A stretch of DNA of 64,000 nucleotides from NCBI GenBank assembly GCA_000830295.1, contig CP010425.1:689308-753307 (forward strand), in the 5' to 3' direction. A model generated the notes under the pieces. The model was not told the DNA's origin. It saw only the letters and a program-made list of their open reading frames with translations, and made no database searches. This DNA comes from an archaeon GW2011_AR15 (GTDB taxonomy: Archaea; Nanobdellota; Nanobdellia; Woesearchaeales; GW2011-AR15). A program made the translations under genes and the position numbers. Of the stretch, positions 24,606 through 32,941 are shown one piece after another (positions within the stretch are counted from its first letter, which is position 1; each line of letters opens with the position of its first letter).

Positions 24606-25007
24606 ATGACACTTGTAGAAGCCAGCATAACATCATGGTACAGCAGGGGAGGGGCTTTTGAGGCATACAGAATGGAATGCGAGGTCCATCACGGCTTTGG
24701 CAGCGAGATGAATTTCACTGACCCTGCCAAGATGGCGTCTGAGCTGGTATTTAACGTCAGGCTTTCTGAAGCAGCTGACCCGGTTTACAGGATTGTTCTA
24801 TGGGAAGGGCATCACCCATTGGATAAATACTTAGAGAATTGCGGCCATATAAGATATACGCAGAGACCTGAAGACGGGCTGAAAAAGACAATTGAAGCAT
24901 ACCTGAAAGACCCGGAGCTTATTGCAGCTGCAAAACAGAGAGCAGACAAGATATTAGACCCAGAATCGCTTAATAAGATATTTGTGTACGATGGTCTGGG
25001 CGGATAA
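24606..25007 (+). CDS. Unknown protein, tandem paralogue A ending in Gly-Gly
   Basis: A 133-residue soluble protein, paralogous to the next gene. Shared features are VLWEGHHPL (LWEG-x-HPL), ENCGHIRYTQ (ENC-x-H-x-RYTQ), YLKDPELIAAAKQRA and a C-terminal (Y/H)-D-G-x-Gly-Gly. The His/Cys pattern could bind metal; the terminal Gly-Gly recalls ubiquitin-like modifiers, though no beta-grasp fold is evident. Start ATG follows a TATA-like sequence with no Shine-Dalgarno site. Function unknown. Confidence 0.72.
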   Translation: MTLVEASITSWYSRGGAFEAYRMECEVHHGFGSEMNFTDPAKMASELVFNVRLSEAADPVYRIVLWEGHHPLDKYLENCGHIRYTQRPEDGLKKTIEAYLKDPELIAAAKQRADKILDPESLNKIFVYDGLGG

Positions 25008-25089
25008 AAATAAGAATTTTCTCAACAGAAAATCTTCTATTTAAAGAGTTGGGCAAACCTTTTTATCCCTGCAAACCATACTATATGCT

Positions 25090-25485
25090 ATGGCAGATGT
25101 GAAGATAAGGATAGCTGAAGGCCGCAACAGGGACGGCAGCTTTGACTCCTACAGCCTGAGGTGCAGGATAGACGGCAAGCAGGCTACAATCAACTACCTG
25201 ACCGACATAGTGGAAATGGCCAGTGACGTCCTTTTCAAGGTCTATTTCTTAGGAGTGGAAAACCCGGAATACAGCATAAAGCTCTGGGAAGGCACCCATC
25301 CTCTGAAGGACTGCCCGGAAAACTGCAGCCATTACAGGTATACACAGAAGCCGCAAAACGAATTAAAGGGCGGCCTTGAAAGATACCTAAATGACCCGGA
25401 GCTCAATGCAGCCGCAAAGGCAAGGGCAGAAAGGAACGCAGCAAACCTCAAGGCAACCTACATCCATGACGGGACAGGCGGATAA
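25090..25485 (+). CDS. Unknown protein, tandem paralogue B ending in Gly-Gly
   Basis: A 131-residue paralogue of the gene at 24606, aligning over nearly the whole length. Conserved blocks are LWEGTHPL, ENCSHYRYTQ and YLNDPELNAAAKARA, and it ends HDGTGG. The N-terminal halves differ more than the C-terminal halves. It has its own TATA-like box (about 25039-25046 or 25060-25067), so it is transcribed separately. The two probably arose by tandem duplication; role unknown. Confidence 0.72.
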   Translation: MADVKIRIAEGRNRDGSFDSYSLRCRIDGKQATINYLTDIVEMASDVLFKVYFLGVENPEYSIKLWEGTHPLKDCPENCSHYRYTQKPQNELKGGLERYLNDPELNAAAKARAERNAANLKATYIHDGTGG

Positions 25486-25526
25486 AAACAAAACAATTAT
25501 TAATAAAAAAATTCTATATATGCGGA

Positions 25527-26177
25527 ATGCCTGAAGAGATGGGTGTTGAGGAAGAAGTAAGACAGATAACCGAAGGCATAGAAGTTCTTGACAAAAAACT
25601 CAGGGAAGCCCCGCATGTGCTGATACAGTATGAGAAACTTCTCGACGAGGCTGATGAGATAGACCCTGTTGCAGGGTACTGGAGCGCAGAGGCAGAAGAC
25701 AGGACACGCAACCAGCGTTATTTCTGGCTGGGCCAGATAAGGGAGGAGATAGCCACAAGGATACTCGGCATGGACCCTGACAACCTGAAGGCATTGTATA
25801 CACTCTATTATGTCTATGAAGCCCAGGAGTTTGACGGAAATTTCTGGATCATGGAGAGAATAGCTGAACTGGATCCTGAGCACCCGTTCGCAGATGTTGT
25901 TGCAGACGTATACGCGGGATGCTATGAGAAGACTGCGGCAGACCTTCTCCCGGATTTGGGATTTTTGGAAAGGGCTGTAAAATTTTATAGCTTTTTCGTA
26001 AATTCAGAGGGGAAGAGGATAGAAAGATTCCAGAGCAGCCCTGGATATGTCCCTTCAGGAAGCTCCGCGAGAAAAGCCGAAGCCCTGGAGAAATATAAGA
26101 AAAAAAGGGGGTTCTATGGCATAGAGCTCCAAGCGCTTAGCAGGGTAATCTTTGCGGAAGACCAGTATAGCCAGTAA
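25527..26177 (+). CDS. Helical-repeat (TPR-like) protein of unknown function
   Basis: A 216-residue soluble protein made of predicted helices. RILGMDPDNLKALYTLYYVY and ERIAELDPEHPFADV have the A-x-x-x-D-P-x-N/H-x-x-A spacing of tetratricopeptide repeats, so it is probably a small protein-binding scaffold. It follows the paralogue pair by 41 bases but has its own AT-rich upstream region. No catalytic motif is seen. Confidence 0.65.
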   Translation: MPEEMGVEEEVRQITEGIEVLDKKLREAPHVLIQYEKLLDEADEIDPVAGYWSAEAEDRTRNQRYFWLGQIREEIATRILGMDPDNLKALYTLYYVYEAQEFDGNFWIMERIAELDPEHPFADVVADVYAGCYEKTAADLLPDLGFLERAVKFYSFFVNSEGKRIERFQSSPGYVPSGSSARKAEALEKYKKKRGFYGIELQALSRVIFAEDQYSQ

Positions 26178-26432
26178 TCACTTATACTTTATCTTCAGAA
26201 ATAATATTATCCCTGAAAACACGATAGTCACTGAATTGGCCATTATTATAGCAGGGTCTCTCAGCATCAGGCCATAGGTAAGCCACAGGAGTGTGCCTAT
26301 TGTAAGAAGAAGATACATGTGGAGGGAAAGGTCTTTTGTGTGCCTTGTCTTTATTACCTTAAGGGCCTGCGGCAGGAAGGAGGTTGTAGTGCAGACAGCA
26401 GCGGATAATCCAATCACAGTTACCCAGTTCAT
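26178..26432 (-). CDS. SemiSWEET-type transporter
   Basis: An 84-residue protein with three membrane helices and the PQ-loop motif in FLPQALKVIKTRHTKDLSL. This is the single-bundle SemiSWEET/MtN3 architecture; two copies form a sugar-permeable pore. WLTYGLMLRDPAIIMAN matches the third helix, with the conserved Asn near the substrate site. Convergent with the upstream gene, abutting its stop codon. Confidence 0.88.
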   Translation of the reverse strand: MNWVTVIGLSAAVCTTTSFLPQALKVIKTRHTKDLSLHMYLLLTIGTLLWLTYGLMLRDPAIIMANSVTIVFSGIILFLKIKYK

Positions 26433-26510
26433 AGCCTCTCATCTAATCATGCAGTATATAAATTTTTGTTTCATTAATTTTAAATATAAATTAATTATAC
26501 TCAGCCCAAA

Positions 26511-26867
26511 ATGGCAGATTTTTATGTTGATGACATGGCTTTTCTTGAATCTCTCATGATACCGCCTTACACAAGGACGCACGGGTTTGACCCTGCCACT
26601 GCAATATACACGCGGAATAATGTGGAAGGCGCCCTGAAAGCCATGGATATCTCTCCTGTGCTGTATGATTCTGCAATAGAGCAGCTTCTCGGGAAAGGCG
26701 TGCTTGTTGAAAACGACAAGGCAGCACTCATGTCATTCGGCTACTCAGAAAAAATGGCAGGAGAGCTGAAAATACCGGGGATAATGGGATTTTCTATTAC
26801 ACCAAGAGCAATCATAAGATACCTCAGCGGCAAATACAATATTGACCCTGCGGAAATAAAAGAATAG
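26511..26867 (+). CDS. Small soluble protein of unknown function
   Basis: A 118-residue protein with no membrane segment. The pattern of predicted helices and the segment LYDSAIEQLLGKGVLVENDKAAL look like a winged-helix core, but this is weak. The start ATG (CCCAAAATGGCAG) follows a TATA-like TTAAATATAAATTA about 25 bases upstream, so leaderless. Stands between divergent SemiSWEET and a zinc-finger gene. Confidence 0.6.
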   Translation: MADFYVDDMAFLESLMIPPYTRTHGFDPATAIYTRNNVEGALKAMDISPVLYDSAIEQLLGKGVLVENDKAALMSFGYSEKMAGELKIPGIMGFSITPRAIIRYLSGKYNIDPAEIKE

Positions 26868-26914
26868 TCTCTGCTACCATAATATTATTAATAAAGCAAA
26901 TCTTCTGATATGTT

Positions 26915-27244
26915 ATGAAATGCGACTCATGCGGCAGGGAAAATACCTTTCTTTATTTTGTCGGCAAGAGCAATGTCTGCAACAAATGCATTGCAAGACA
27001 GACTGTATTCAAGGAAGTCAGGCACAGCGAGGACAGCCTGCTGAGAAAAGCGATGAGGGCATTCGGCATAAAGAGCTTTGGACAGCTGAAGGACATAACG
27101 CCGAAGCAGGCCGAGGATCTGGAGCAGGGAAAGATAAAAGACAGGAAAGGAGAGACATTCAGGCACAAGAGCAACAGGGGAAGCGCAGTGAAAGTTGATT
27201 CAGGGGAATATATTGAAGACCAGGAAGAGCTGGATTTAGGATAA
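26915..27244 (+). CDS. Zinc-binding protein
   Basis: A 109-residue protein opening with CDSC (about 3-6) and CNKC (about 22-25), a treble-clef or ribbon-like zinc site, followed by a charged helical middle (DITPKQAEDLEQGKIK) and an acidic tail. Predicted intracellular; nucleic-acid contact is plausible but not shown. It overlaps the convergent AlkD-like gene by 9 bases. Confidence 0.65.
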   Translation: MKCDSCGRENTFLYFVGKSNVCNKCIARQTVFKEVRHSEDSLLRKAMRAFGIKSFGQLKDITPKQAEDLEQGKIKDRKGETFRHKSNRGSAVKVDSGEYIEDQEELDLG

Positions 27245-27931
27245 GGCCATGTAATACTTTCTTTTTTTCTCATCAAACTTCTCAATCGCATACCTCAGCA
27301 TTGTCCTGGGCATTCTCCCTGCATGTTTGTCAAGGAATTTCTCCTCAGCTCTCTGGTCTTTTTTGCCCACCTCCCTCAGCATCCACCCGACTGCCTTGTG
27401 TATCAGGTCATGGCTGTCATTTAGCAAAATCTCAGAAATTTTTAAAGTGTCTTTGAAATCATTTTCCCTGATAAAAGCTGCTGTCGCTATTATTGAAATC
27501 CTCTTTTCCCACAAATCCTCTGACTTTGCCAGCCTGTACAAGACAGACCTGTCCTTATCAAGCAGATATTCTCCAAGGATCCTGTGGGATGTTAGATCAA
27601 CTAGGTCCCAGTTGTTAATATTTTTTGTATTAGCCAGATAAAAGTCAGCTATCCCTTTTTTATCATCTGACTTAGTATACTTTTCAACCAGTATCAATAA
27701 CCCGACCAGCCTGTGCTCATGTATCCTGCTCTCCAGCAATTTCCTGATTTCATTTAATTCCAGTGTTCTGAATTTTTTAGCAACTTCCCTTTGCACCGGA
27801 ACTTTTATACCGAGAAAAATGTCCCCTTCGCCGTACTGCCCCTTTCCTGTCTTAAAGAACCTTTGCAGCAGTTTTGCCTGCCCGGGATTCCCCAACCTCT
27901 CTAATTCCTTTTTAACTTTCTCAGATGTCAT
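27236..27931 (-). CDS. AlkD-like DNA alkylation repair protein
   Basis: A 231-residue HEAT-like repeat protein of the DNA alkylation repair family. These glycosylases excise alkylated bases while gripping the backbone. NNWDLVDLTSHRILG and HKAVGWMLREVGK match conserved segments; the Trp and Asp in NNWDLVD correspond to the active-site region of AlkD. It overlaps bud32 by 4 bases, so both are probably cotranscribed. Confidence 0.9.
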   Translation of the reverse strand: MTSEKVKKELERLGNPGQAKLLQRFFKTGKGQYGEGDIFLGIKVPVQREVAKKFRTLELNEIRKLLESRIHEHRLVGLLILVEKYTKSDDKKGIADFYLANTKNINNWDLVDLTSHRILGEYLLDKDRSVLYRLAKSEDLWEKRISIIATAAFIRENDFKDTLKISEILLNDSHDLIHKAVGWMLREVGKKDQRAEEKFLDKHAGRMPRTMLRYAIEKFDEKKRKYYMALS

Positions 27932-28521
27932 TTTCCCTTGTTCCTTCCGCGCATCTCTACTTTCTCAAGCCTCTGCAGGACTTCCCTGTAATTTTTCGCT
28001 TTTTTCCTGTATCCCTGAAGAACAAGCCCAAATGCCTTTTCAAAAACCCTGTAGTGCCTGCTTTCAAGTGCCTGCCTCAGCAGGTGAAGGTCGACAGCCT
28101 TGTCCTCTGCCTTGTCAGAAAAAAAGCTAAGCCCGAAATCAATTATGTAAACATCTTTTTCTTTTACTATCATGTTGGATGTTGTAAGGTCGCCGTGGAT
28201 TATCCCCTCATTATGCATGAGCGCAATCTTTTCACCGATCTGCATGCACAGCTTAAGATTCCTGTCAAGCACATCCCTGGCTTTTTTCCCCTCAATATGA
28301 GACATCTCAATGCTCATGCTTTTCTCATCAAGCTTCAGCAGCTCAGGGGCAAAAACATTTTTCGGAAGCTTCAGCAGGATTTTTGCTTCTCTTTTTGCCC
28401 TGGATTTCCTTAAAGTCTCATCGAGCTCTTTTATCCTGTATCTTTTTTCAGGCCTTTTTTTCACTATCTTATCCTTGTCAAGATAGATGTCTGCCTCTGC
28501 GCCCTTAGATATAAGTTTCAT
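27928..28521 (-). CDS. bud32: Bud32, KEOPS complex kinase/ATPase
   Basis: A 197-residue small atypical protein kinase. It is a KEOPS subunit needed for N6-threonylcarbamoyladenosine (t6A) in tRNA. Motifs: SKGAEADIY (Gly-rich loop), catalytic HGDLTTSNMIV and metal-binding IIDFGLSF, then the C-terminal EKVEMRGRNKGK basic tail. ATG at 28521 is preferred to an upstream TTG. Kae1 is not fused here as it is in some archaea, so it must be encoded elsewhere. Confidence 0.95.
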   Translation of the reverse strand: MKLISKGAEADIYLDKDKIVKKRPEKRYRIKELDETLRKSRAKREAKILLKLPKNVFAPELLKLDEKSMSIEMSHIEGKKARDVLDRNLKLCMQIGEKIALMHNEGIIHGDLTTSNMIVKEKDVYIIDFGLSFFSDKAEDKAVDLHLLRQALESRHYRVFEKAFGLVLQGYRKKAKNYREVLQRLEKVEMRGRNKGK

Positions 28522-28554
28522 GGCCAAAAGTAATAAGCCGCGATATTAAAATAT

Positions 28555-29184
28555 TCACTTTTCCTTTTTCCAGAGAAAATAGCTGTAGATAAAAAGGAAA
28601 AGACTGATCCCGACAGCCCCTGCTATGATGGCCCAGAATATGATGCTGCTCAGGAACAGGCCGGCAAAAAGCAGCAGCCCTAAAACTTTGAAGAGCCAGC
28701 TCCCTGCCTCGTGGGTTTTTTTCCAGACCCTGTCGCTGCTCAGCGTCCACGGCGTCCTTATGCCTATAAACCAGTTCCTCTCTGCCTTCTCAAGCAAAAT
28801 TCCCATAAAGAACATCAGCCCGCCGATTGCAGGCGACATGGCCCCGCCCATACTAAACCTCAGCCCGAGGTTCCATGCAATTGTAAGCCCGTATATGTAA
28901 GCCATGAAGAGCATCATCACAACAATAAATCCGTCATAATACTCCCTGAACTTCTCTATGTTCTTTTTCAGCGGGTCAATTTTCGGGATCAAAACAAACA
29001 ATACCAGCATGGCTGTCAATACCAGGGGAAGCATGAAGACGCCCCAGAATTTCGGGATGTAGCCGTTAACATTTCCGCTGATATCCCAGTGGCTGGCCAT
29101 TATCCCAGGCATCAGAGGATAAAAGTAAATGCCTGCAGCAAAACTAAGGATTAAAATAAGAAATGCTATCTGGAGCTTTTTCAT
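28555..29184 (-). CDS. SdpI/DUF1648-family membrane protein
   Basis: A 209-residue protein with about six membrane helices. The opening PLMPGIMASHWDISGNVNGYIPKFWG is the hallmark of the DUF1648/SdpI group, and the WFIGIRTPWTLSSDRVW later supports SdpI. In Bacillus SdpI protects against a toxin and represses an autorepressor; the archaeal role is unknown. No toxin gene is evident next to it. Confidence 0.85.
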   Translation of the reverse strand: MKKLQIAFLILILSFAAGIYFYPLMPGIMASHWDISGNVNGYIPKFWGVFMLPLVLTAMLVLFVLIPKIDPLKKNIEKFREYYDGFIVVMMLFMAYIYGLTIAWNLGLRFSMGGAMSPAIGGLMFFMGILLEKAERNWFIGIRTPWTLSSDRVWKKTHEAGSWLFKVLGLLLFAGLFLSSIIFWAIIAGAVGISLFLFIYSYFLWKKEK

Positions 29185-29287
29185 GAGTATAGTAAAGAGA
29201 GAGGATTAATAATTGTTTGTCTGCTGCAATCAGATTTAAATATAACTTCTCGTTGACAGGCAGGATAGAATCAAGAGGGGATACGGC

Positions 29288-29941
29288 ATAAAAACATACA
29301 TCGGACTCGGGATAGCTGCCCTTGCAGCAGGCATCATGTCAGCATGCAGCCAGGCGCCAGTAGACTGTGAGAAAGCGTATGATTTCAGGCACGCCCGGGA
29401 ATATACAATAAGGGAGCAATTTCTTACACTTACGCCTACATATGACATAATGGATGAAAACGGATGCGACATAGGCACAATGAGCAGGAGATTTTTCAGC
29501 TTTCTCAGGGAGACAGACATAGAAGGCAATAATGTCAACCTTGGGAGAATAGAGACTGAGCTGCTAAGCTTTGGCTATGATATGAATGTGTATGATTCGG
29601 ACGGTAATATTATAAACACCGCGGACCATAAACTGATGGACTCCATGCTTAATTTCGGCGGATTCTATATAGAGATAAAAAATACAGAAGGGAAAATAGT
29701 CGGTACAATGAAACAGGATCCGTTCTCTCTCTTCACAGGCGGAGCATGGAAATATTTTGATATTAAAGACACTGAAGGCAACATCATTGCGGAGATAGAA
29801 TATACTTCATTTATTCCTGATACATACAAAGTTACCAATAATTCAGACATTGATAACAGGACAATAGCAGGAATAGTAGGGCTTCTTGACCAGATTGAAG
29901 ATGAGATGAATGACAGCGATGACAGCAGTTCCGATGACTGA
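29288..29941 (+). CDS. Lipoprotein with LURP-one/tubby-like domain, apparent AUA start
   Basis: A 217-residue lipoprotein if read from ATA at 29288. That gives KTYIGLGIAALAAGIMSAC, a clean lipoprotein signal with lipobox Cys. AGAGGGG (29274-29280) lies 7 bases before the ATA. The only canonical in-frame start, ATG 29336, falls three residues before the lipobox Cys and would delete the signal peptide. The rest repeats YDIMDENGCDIGTM-like strands (DSDGNIINT, NTEGKIVGTM, DTEGNIIAEI), typical of the LURP-one-related beta-barrel, then an Asp/Ser-rich tail. AUA start or a sequence error upstream cannot be told apart. Confidence 0.65.
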   Translation: MKTYIGLGIAALAAGIMSACSQAPVDCEKAYDFRHAREYTIREQFLTLTPTYDIMDENGCDIGTMSRRFFSFLRETDIEGNNVNLGRIETELLSFGYDMNVYDSDGNIINTADHKLMDSMLNFGGFYIEIKNTEGKIVGTMKQDPFSLFTGGAWKYFDIKDTEGNIIAEIEYTSFIPDTYKVTNNSDIDNRTIAGIVGLLDQIEDEMNDSDDSSSDD

Positions 29942-31102
29942 TTATTTCTTAAACTTCCTGTAATTCTCTTCCAGCGCTTTTATTCCGGGCAGCTCATGCC
30001 CTGCCAGCAGCTCAAGGGAAGCTCCGCCGCCTGTTGAGACATGCGTCATCCTTGATGTAAGGCCGAATTTCTCAATTGCCTCTCCAGAATCCCCGCCGCC
30101 GATTATTTTTACTATATTCAGCTTTGAAAGGTGCTTTGCAATCTCCATGGTTCCTGTCTCAAATTTTTCAAACTCAAACGCTCCCAAAGGCCCGGCCCAG
30201 ACAACAGTCTTTGCCCTGTTCAGTATCTCCTTGTATTTTTTTATTGTCTCTGTCCCTACATCCATTATCATCCAGCCGGCTATCTTGTCATCAACATAGG
30301 CAACCCTTGTCTTTGTGTTTGCCATAAATCTCTCTCCAAGGACAAAATCCTCGGGCAGCACTATCTTTTTTGAAAATCCTGAAAGCAGCTTCCTGGCAGC
30401 ATTAAGGGAATCCTTATTGTACTTTGACAGGCCAATCTCATGCCCGCTTGCCTTGAGAAAAGTATTTGCCAGCACCCCTGAAACAATCAGTGTATCAACT
30501 CTCTTGATCAGGTTTCCTATCACATTTATCTTGTCAGGCTTTGCTCCTCCTATTATGGCAACAAAAGGCCTTTTCGGGCTCTTCATGTCCTCGCCAAGGA
30601 ACTCAACCTCTTTTTCCATAAGCAGGCCGGCACAGCTCGGGATGTGTTTAGGGATTCCTGAAACAGAGGCATGCTCCCTGTGAGCCACCCCAAAAGCGTC
30701 AAACACGAAAATATCTGCCAGCCCTGCCAGTTTTTTTGCAAAATCATAGTCATTCTCGGCTTCTCCCCTGCTGAACCTTAAATTCTCAAGCATCACCACC
30801 TTATGGCTTTCATCAACTGCAAACTCCTCGCAGAATTCCACCTTTCTTCCCAGAAGCTGCTCAAGCCTCCTGCACACAGGCAGAAGGGAAAATTCCGGCT
30901 CCTTCCTCCCTTTCGGCTGGCCGAAGTGTGAGCACACTATAACCTGCTTTGCCCCTTTCCTGAGGACATATTCAATTGTGGGGATAGTTTTCTTTATCCT
31001 TGAGTCATCTGTAATCCTGCCGCCGTGCATAGGTACATTAAAATCGACTCTGATGAGAACCTTTTTATTGGTAAAACTGAAGTCTTTCAGTCTGAAGAAC
31101 AT
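29942..31102 (-). CDS. pgk: Phosphoglycerate kinase
   Basis: A 386-residue glycolytic/gluconeogenic enzyme transferring phosphate between 1,3-bisphosphoglycerate and ADP. VLIRVDFNVPM, SHFGQPKG, LENLRFSRGE and the C-terminal GGGDSGEAIEKFG with STGGGASLELLAG are all present, with the P-loop-like VWAGPLGAFE. Single gene with upstream TATA-like sequences; no other glycolytic enzyme is adjacent. Confidence 0.97.
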   Translation of the reverse strand: MFFRLKDFSFTNKKVLIRVDFNVPMHGGRITDDSRIKKTIPTIEYVLRKGAKQVIVCSHFGQPKGRKEPEFSLLPVCRRLEQLLGRKVEFCEEFAVDESHKVVMLENLRFSRGEAENDYDFAKKLAGLADIFVFDAFGVAHREHASVSGIPKHIPSCAGLLMEKEVEFLGEDMKSPKRPFVAIIGGAKPDKINVIGNLIKRVDTLIVSGVLANTFLKASGHEIGLSKYNKDSLNAARKLLSGFSKKIVLPEDFVLGERFMANTKTRVAYVDDKIAGWMIMDVGTETIKKYKEILNRAKTVVWAGPLGAFEFEKFETGTMEIAKHLSKLNIVKIIGGGDSGEAIEKFGLTSRMTHVSTGGGASLELLAGHELPGIKALEENYRKFKK

Positions 31103-31181
31103 GTTTTATTAGGATAGTCACCAAAGTTTTTAAACTTTCCCATGAGGTGGCATCAAAAGCAATATAAGAGAAGAAATAAAT

Positions 31182-31493
31182 TCAGCCGAGAGCGGCTTCA
31201 ATCTTTTCCTTAAGAGAGTCTTTTGGAAGGGCCCCTATGACTGTTCCGACAACCTCGCCGTCGCTGAACATTATCAGCGTAGGAATGCTCCTCACACCGT
31301 ATTTCTGGGCAGTTTCAGGATTGCTGTCAACATCAAGCTTCAGGAATTTGATTCCCTTCATCTCTTTTGAAAGCTCCTCGAACCTGGGCCCGAGAATCCT
31401 GCAGGGACCGCACCATGCAGCCCAGAAATCAACTATGGCTTTGCCTTTCATAACTTTCTCATCAAAATTGTCATCGGTTACCTCAACTGGCAT
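31182..31493 (-). CDS. Thioredoxin
   Basis: A 103-residue thioredoxin with active site WAAWCGPCR and cis-Pro in SIPTLIMF. It reduces protein disulfides in the cytoplasm; no signal peptide is seen. Length and full conservation of the fold make the call safe. A matching thioredoxin reductase is not in the window. ATG at 31493 is preceded by a GGTGATG-like site. Confidence 0.96.
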   Translation of the reverse strand: MPVEVTDDNFDEKVMKGKAIVDFWAAWCGPCRILGPRFEELSKEMKGIKFLKLDVDSNPETAQKYGVRSIPTLIMFSDGEVVGTVIGALPKDSLKEKIEAALG

Positions 31494-31536
31494 TCAACAT
31501 CACCTGCATTACTGGACCTAAAGGGAGTTTATAAAT

Positions 31537-32304
31537 TTATTTATACCCAACAACCATAATCTCTCTTCCGAAATACCTGTTGAAGAAAGAGCCAGCATCA
31601 GAATCCAGCCTCACCAGAAGATCATTCAATTTTTTGAAAGGGGTAGGTGAGATTAGATATTCCTTCTGCTTTTCCCTCGGTAGGAGTCTTATCCATGAGG
31701 TAAACGTGCCAGCGCCATAAGATTCTATCTTCCTGAAACCTAGCTGGCTCATTCTGCCTCTCATCTCCATTTGCGTGAAATCGTACTGTGGGCCATATTC
31801 CCAGCTGCCGTTAGCCTCAGAGATAGATTTCCATAGCGTGTGAAAGAGATTTAGCTTATTTGGTGTCATGACAATCATTCTCCCTCCTTTTTTCACAACC
31901 CGATACATTTCCTCAAACAGGGTTTGCCTCTCCGGGTCGAGATAGTGCTCATTAACTCCGTTTGCTACCAGAAGGTCTATTGATTCAGCCGGAACAGGTA
32001 TGCTGAAATAATCAGCAGATACAGAACCGGCCTCTGCATCGCCTCCAAATCTTTTTCTGGAATGGTTCAGCACATGATGGTCATAATCCAGAAGAATTAA
32101 GTTAAAACCAGAGAAATAACGTCTTGTCCTAAAACCTCCGGCTGAGCCAGCGTCCAGTACAACGGTTTCACCGCTTGGTTCAATATCTCCTGCAGCAGTA
32201 TCCAATAAATGAGTTATGGTGTCAAAAGCCCCGGAAACAGGAAGACCATGGGCATCTTTCCTATGTATTTTACTGAATGTTTCGATTACATCGTATTTTG
32301 ACAT
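31537..32304 (-). CDS. SAM-dependent methyltransferase
   Basis: A 255-residue class I methyltransferase. VVLDAGSAGGFRTRRYF is the SAM-binding loop; LLANGVNEHYLDPE and VVKKGGRMIVMTPNKLN match the Methyltransf_11/UbiE-like core. The substrate is unknown. The usual GxGxG is changed to D-A-G-S-A-G-G, still compatible with SAM binding. Confidence 0.82.
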   Translation of the reverse strand: MSKYDVIETFSKIHRKDAHGLPVSGAFDTITHLLDTAAGDIEPSGETVVLDAGSAGGFRTRRYFSGFNLILLDYDHHVLNHSRKRFGGDAEAGSVSADYFSIPVPAESIDLLVANGVNEHYLDPERQTLFEEMYRVVKKGGRMIVMTPNKLNLFHTLWKSISEANGSWEYGPQYDFTQMEMRGRMSQLGFRKIESYGAGTFTSWIRLLPREKQKEYLISPTPFKKLNDLLVRLDSDAGSFFNRYFGREIMVVGYK

Positions 32305-32396
32305 TGTATAGGGGAGCTAAATTTTATATTTAAAACTATAGCAATAAAAATGTATTTTCCGCAACAAATAAATACTTCTGCAGGAAAGTTATAACC

Positions 32397-32918
32397 ATGG
32401 CTGAGCCCATATCCAACATCAGGGAATATATTATTGAAAAAAGAAAAGAGGGAATTCCGGATTCACAGATACTGTTCTCTCTTAGAAATTCAAGCTGGCC
32501 TGATGATATAATTGACACTGCATTCCAGGATGCTTCCAAGGTTGTTCAGGCAGTGCCTGAAGCCGAGCCTGCAAAAGAGGACTCTGCTGTAGAGCAGCAG
32601 GCTGAAAAAAAGCCAGAAGAAAAACCAAAAGAAGAGCCAAAGCAGGAAAAGAAAGAAAAAAAGCAATTTTCAATAATGGCACTCTTCGCATTCCTTACCT
32701 CACCCATACCATTTTTGGGGCTGGGCGTGGCAATGTCTGCCTTTGACGACATAAAGAAAAACAACAAAACAGGGGTTTTTTTAGCAGTGATTGCCCTGCT
32801 TATTAATCTAGGGATTATACTTTTCCTTATCTACATGTTCTACCAGATATTCACACTGCCGCCTGACAATTTAGCAGGGTTTGCGAAAGTAGTGAATGAT
32901 ATGTTCAATCTTGTATAG
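32397..32918 (+). CDS. Membrane protein with N-terminal helical module and charged linker
   Basis: A 173-residue protein. Residues 5-50 (IREYIIEKRKEGIPDSQILFSL followed by SSWPDDIIDTAF) form a small helical module typical of stand-alone or fused archaeal domains that end in a Trp-Pro-x-x-x-I-x-x-A motif. A Glu/Lys-rich linker (about 60-90) follows, then two membrane helices. The cytoplasmic module probably binds a partner. TATA-like AAATTTTATATTTAAAA upstream is shared with the divergent methyltransferase gene. Confidence 0.65.
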   Translation: MAEPISNIREYIIEKRKEGIPDSQILFSLRNSSWPDDIIDTAFQDASKVVQAVPEAEPAKEDSAVEQQAEKKPEEKPKEEPKQEKKEKKQFSIMALFAFLTSPIPFLGLGVAMSAFDDIKKNNKTGVFLAVIALLINLGIILFLIYMFYQIFTLPPDNLAGFAKVVNDMFNLV

Positions 32919-32941
32919 GAATAAGAAAGATAAAATAAAAA

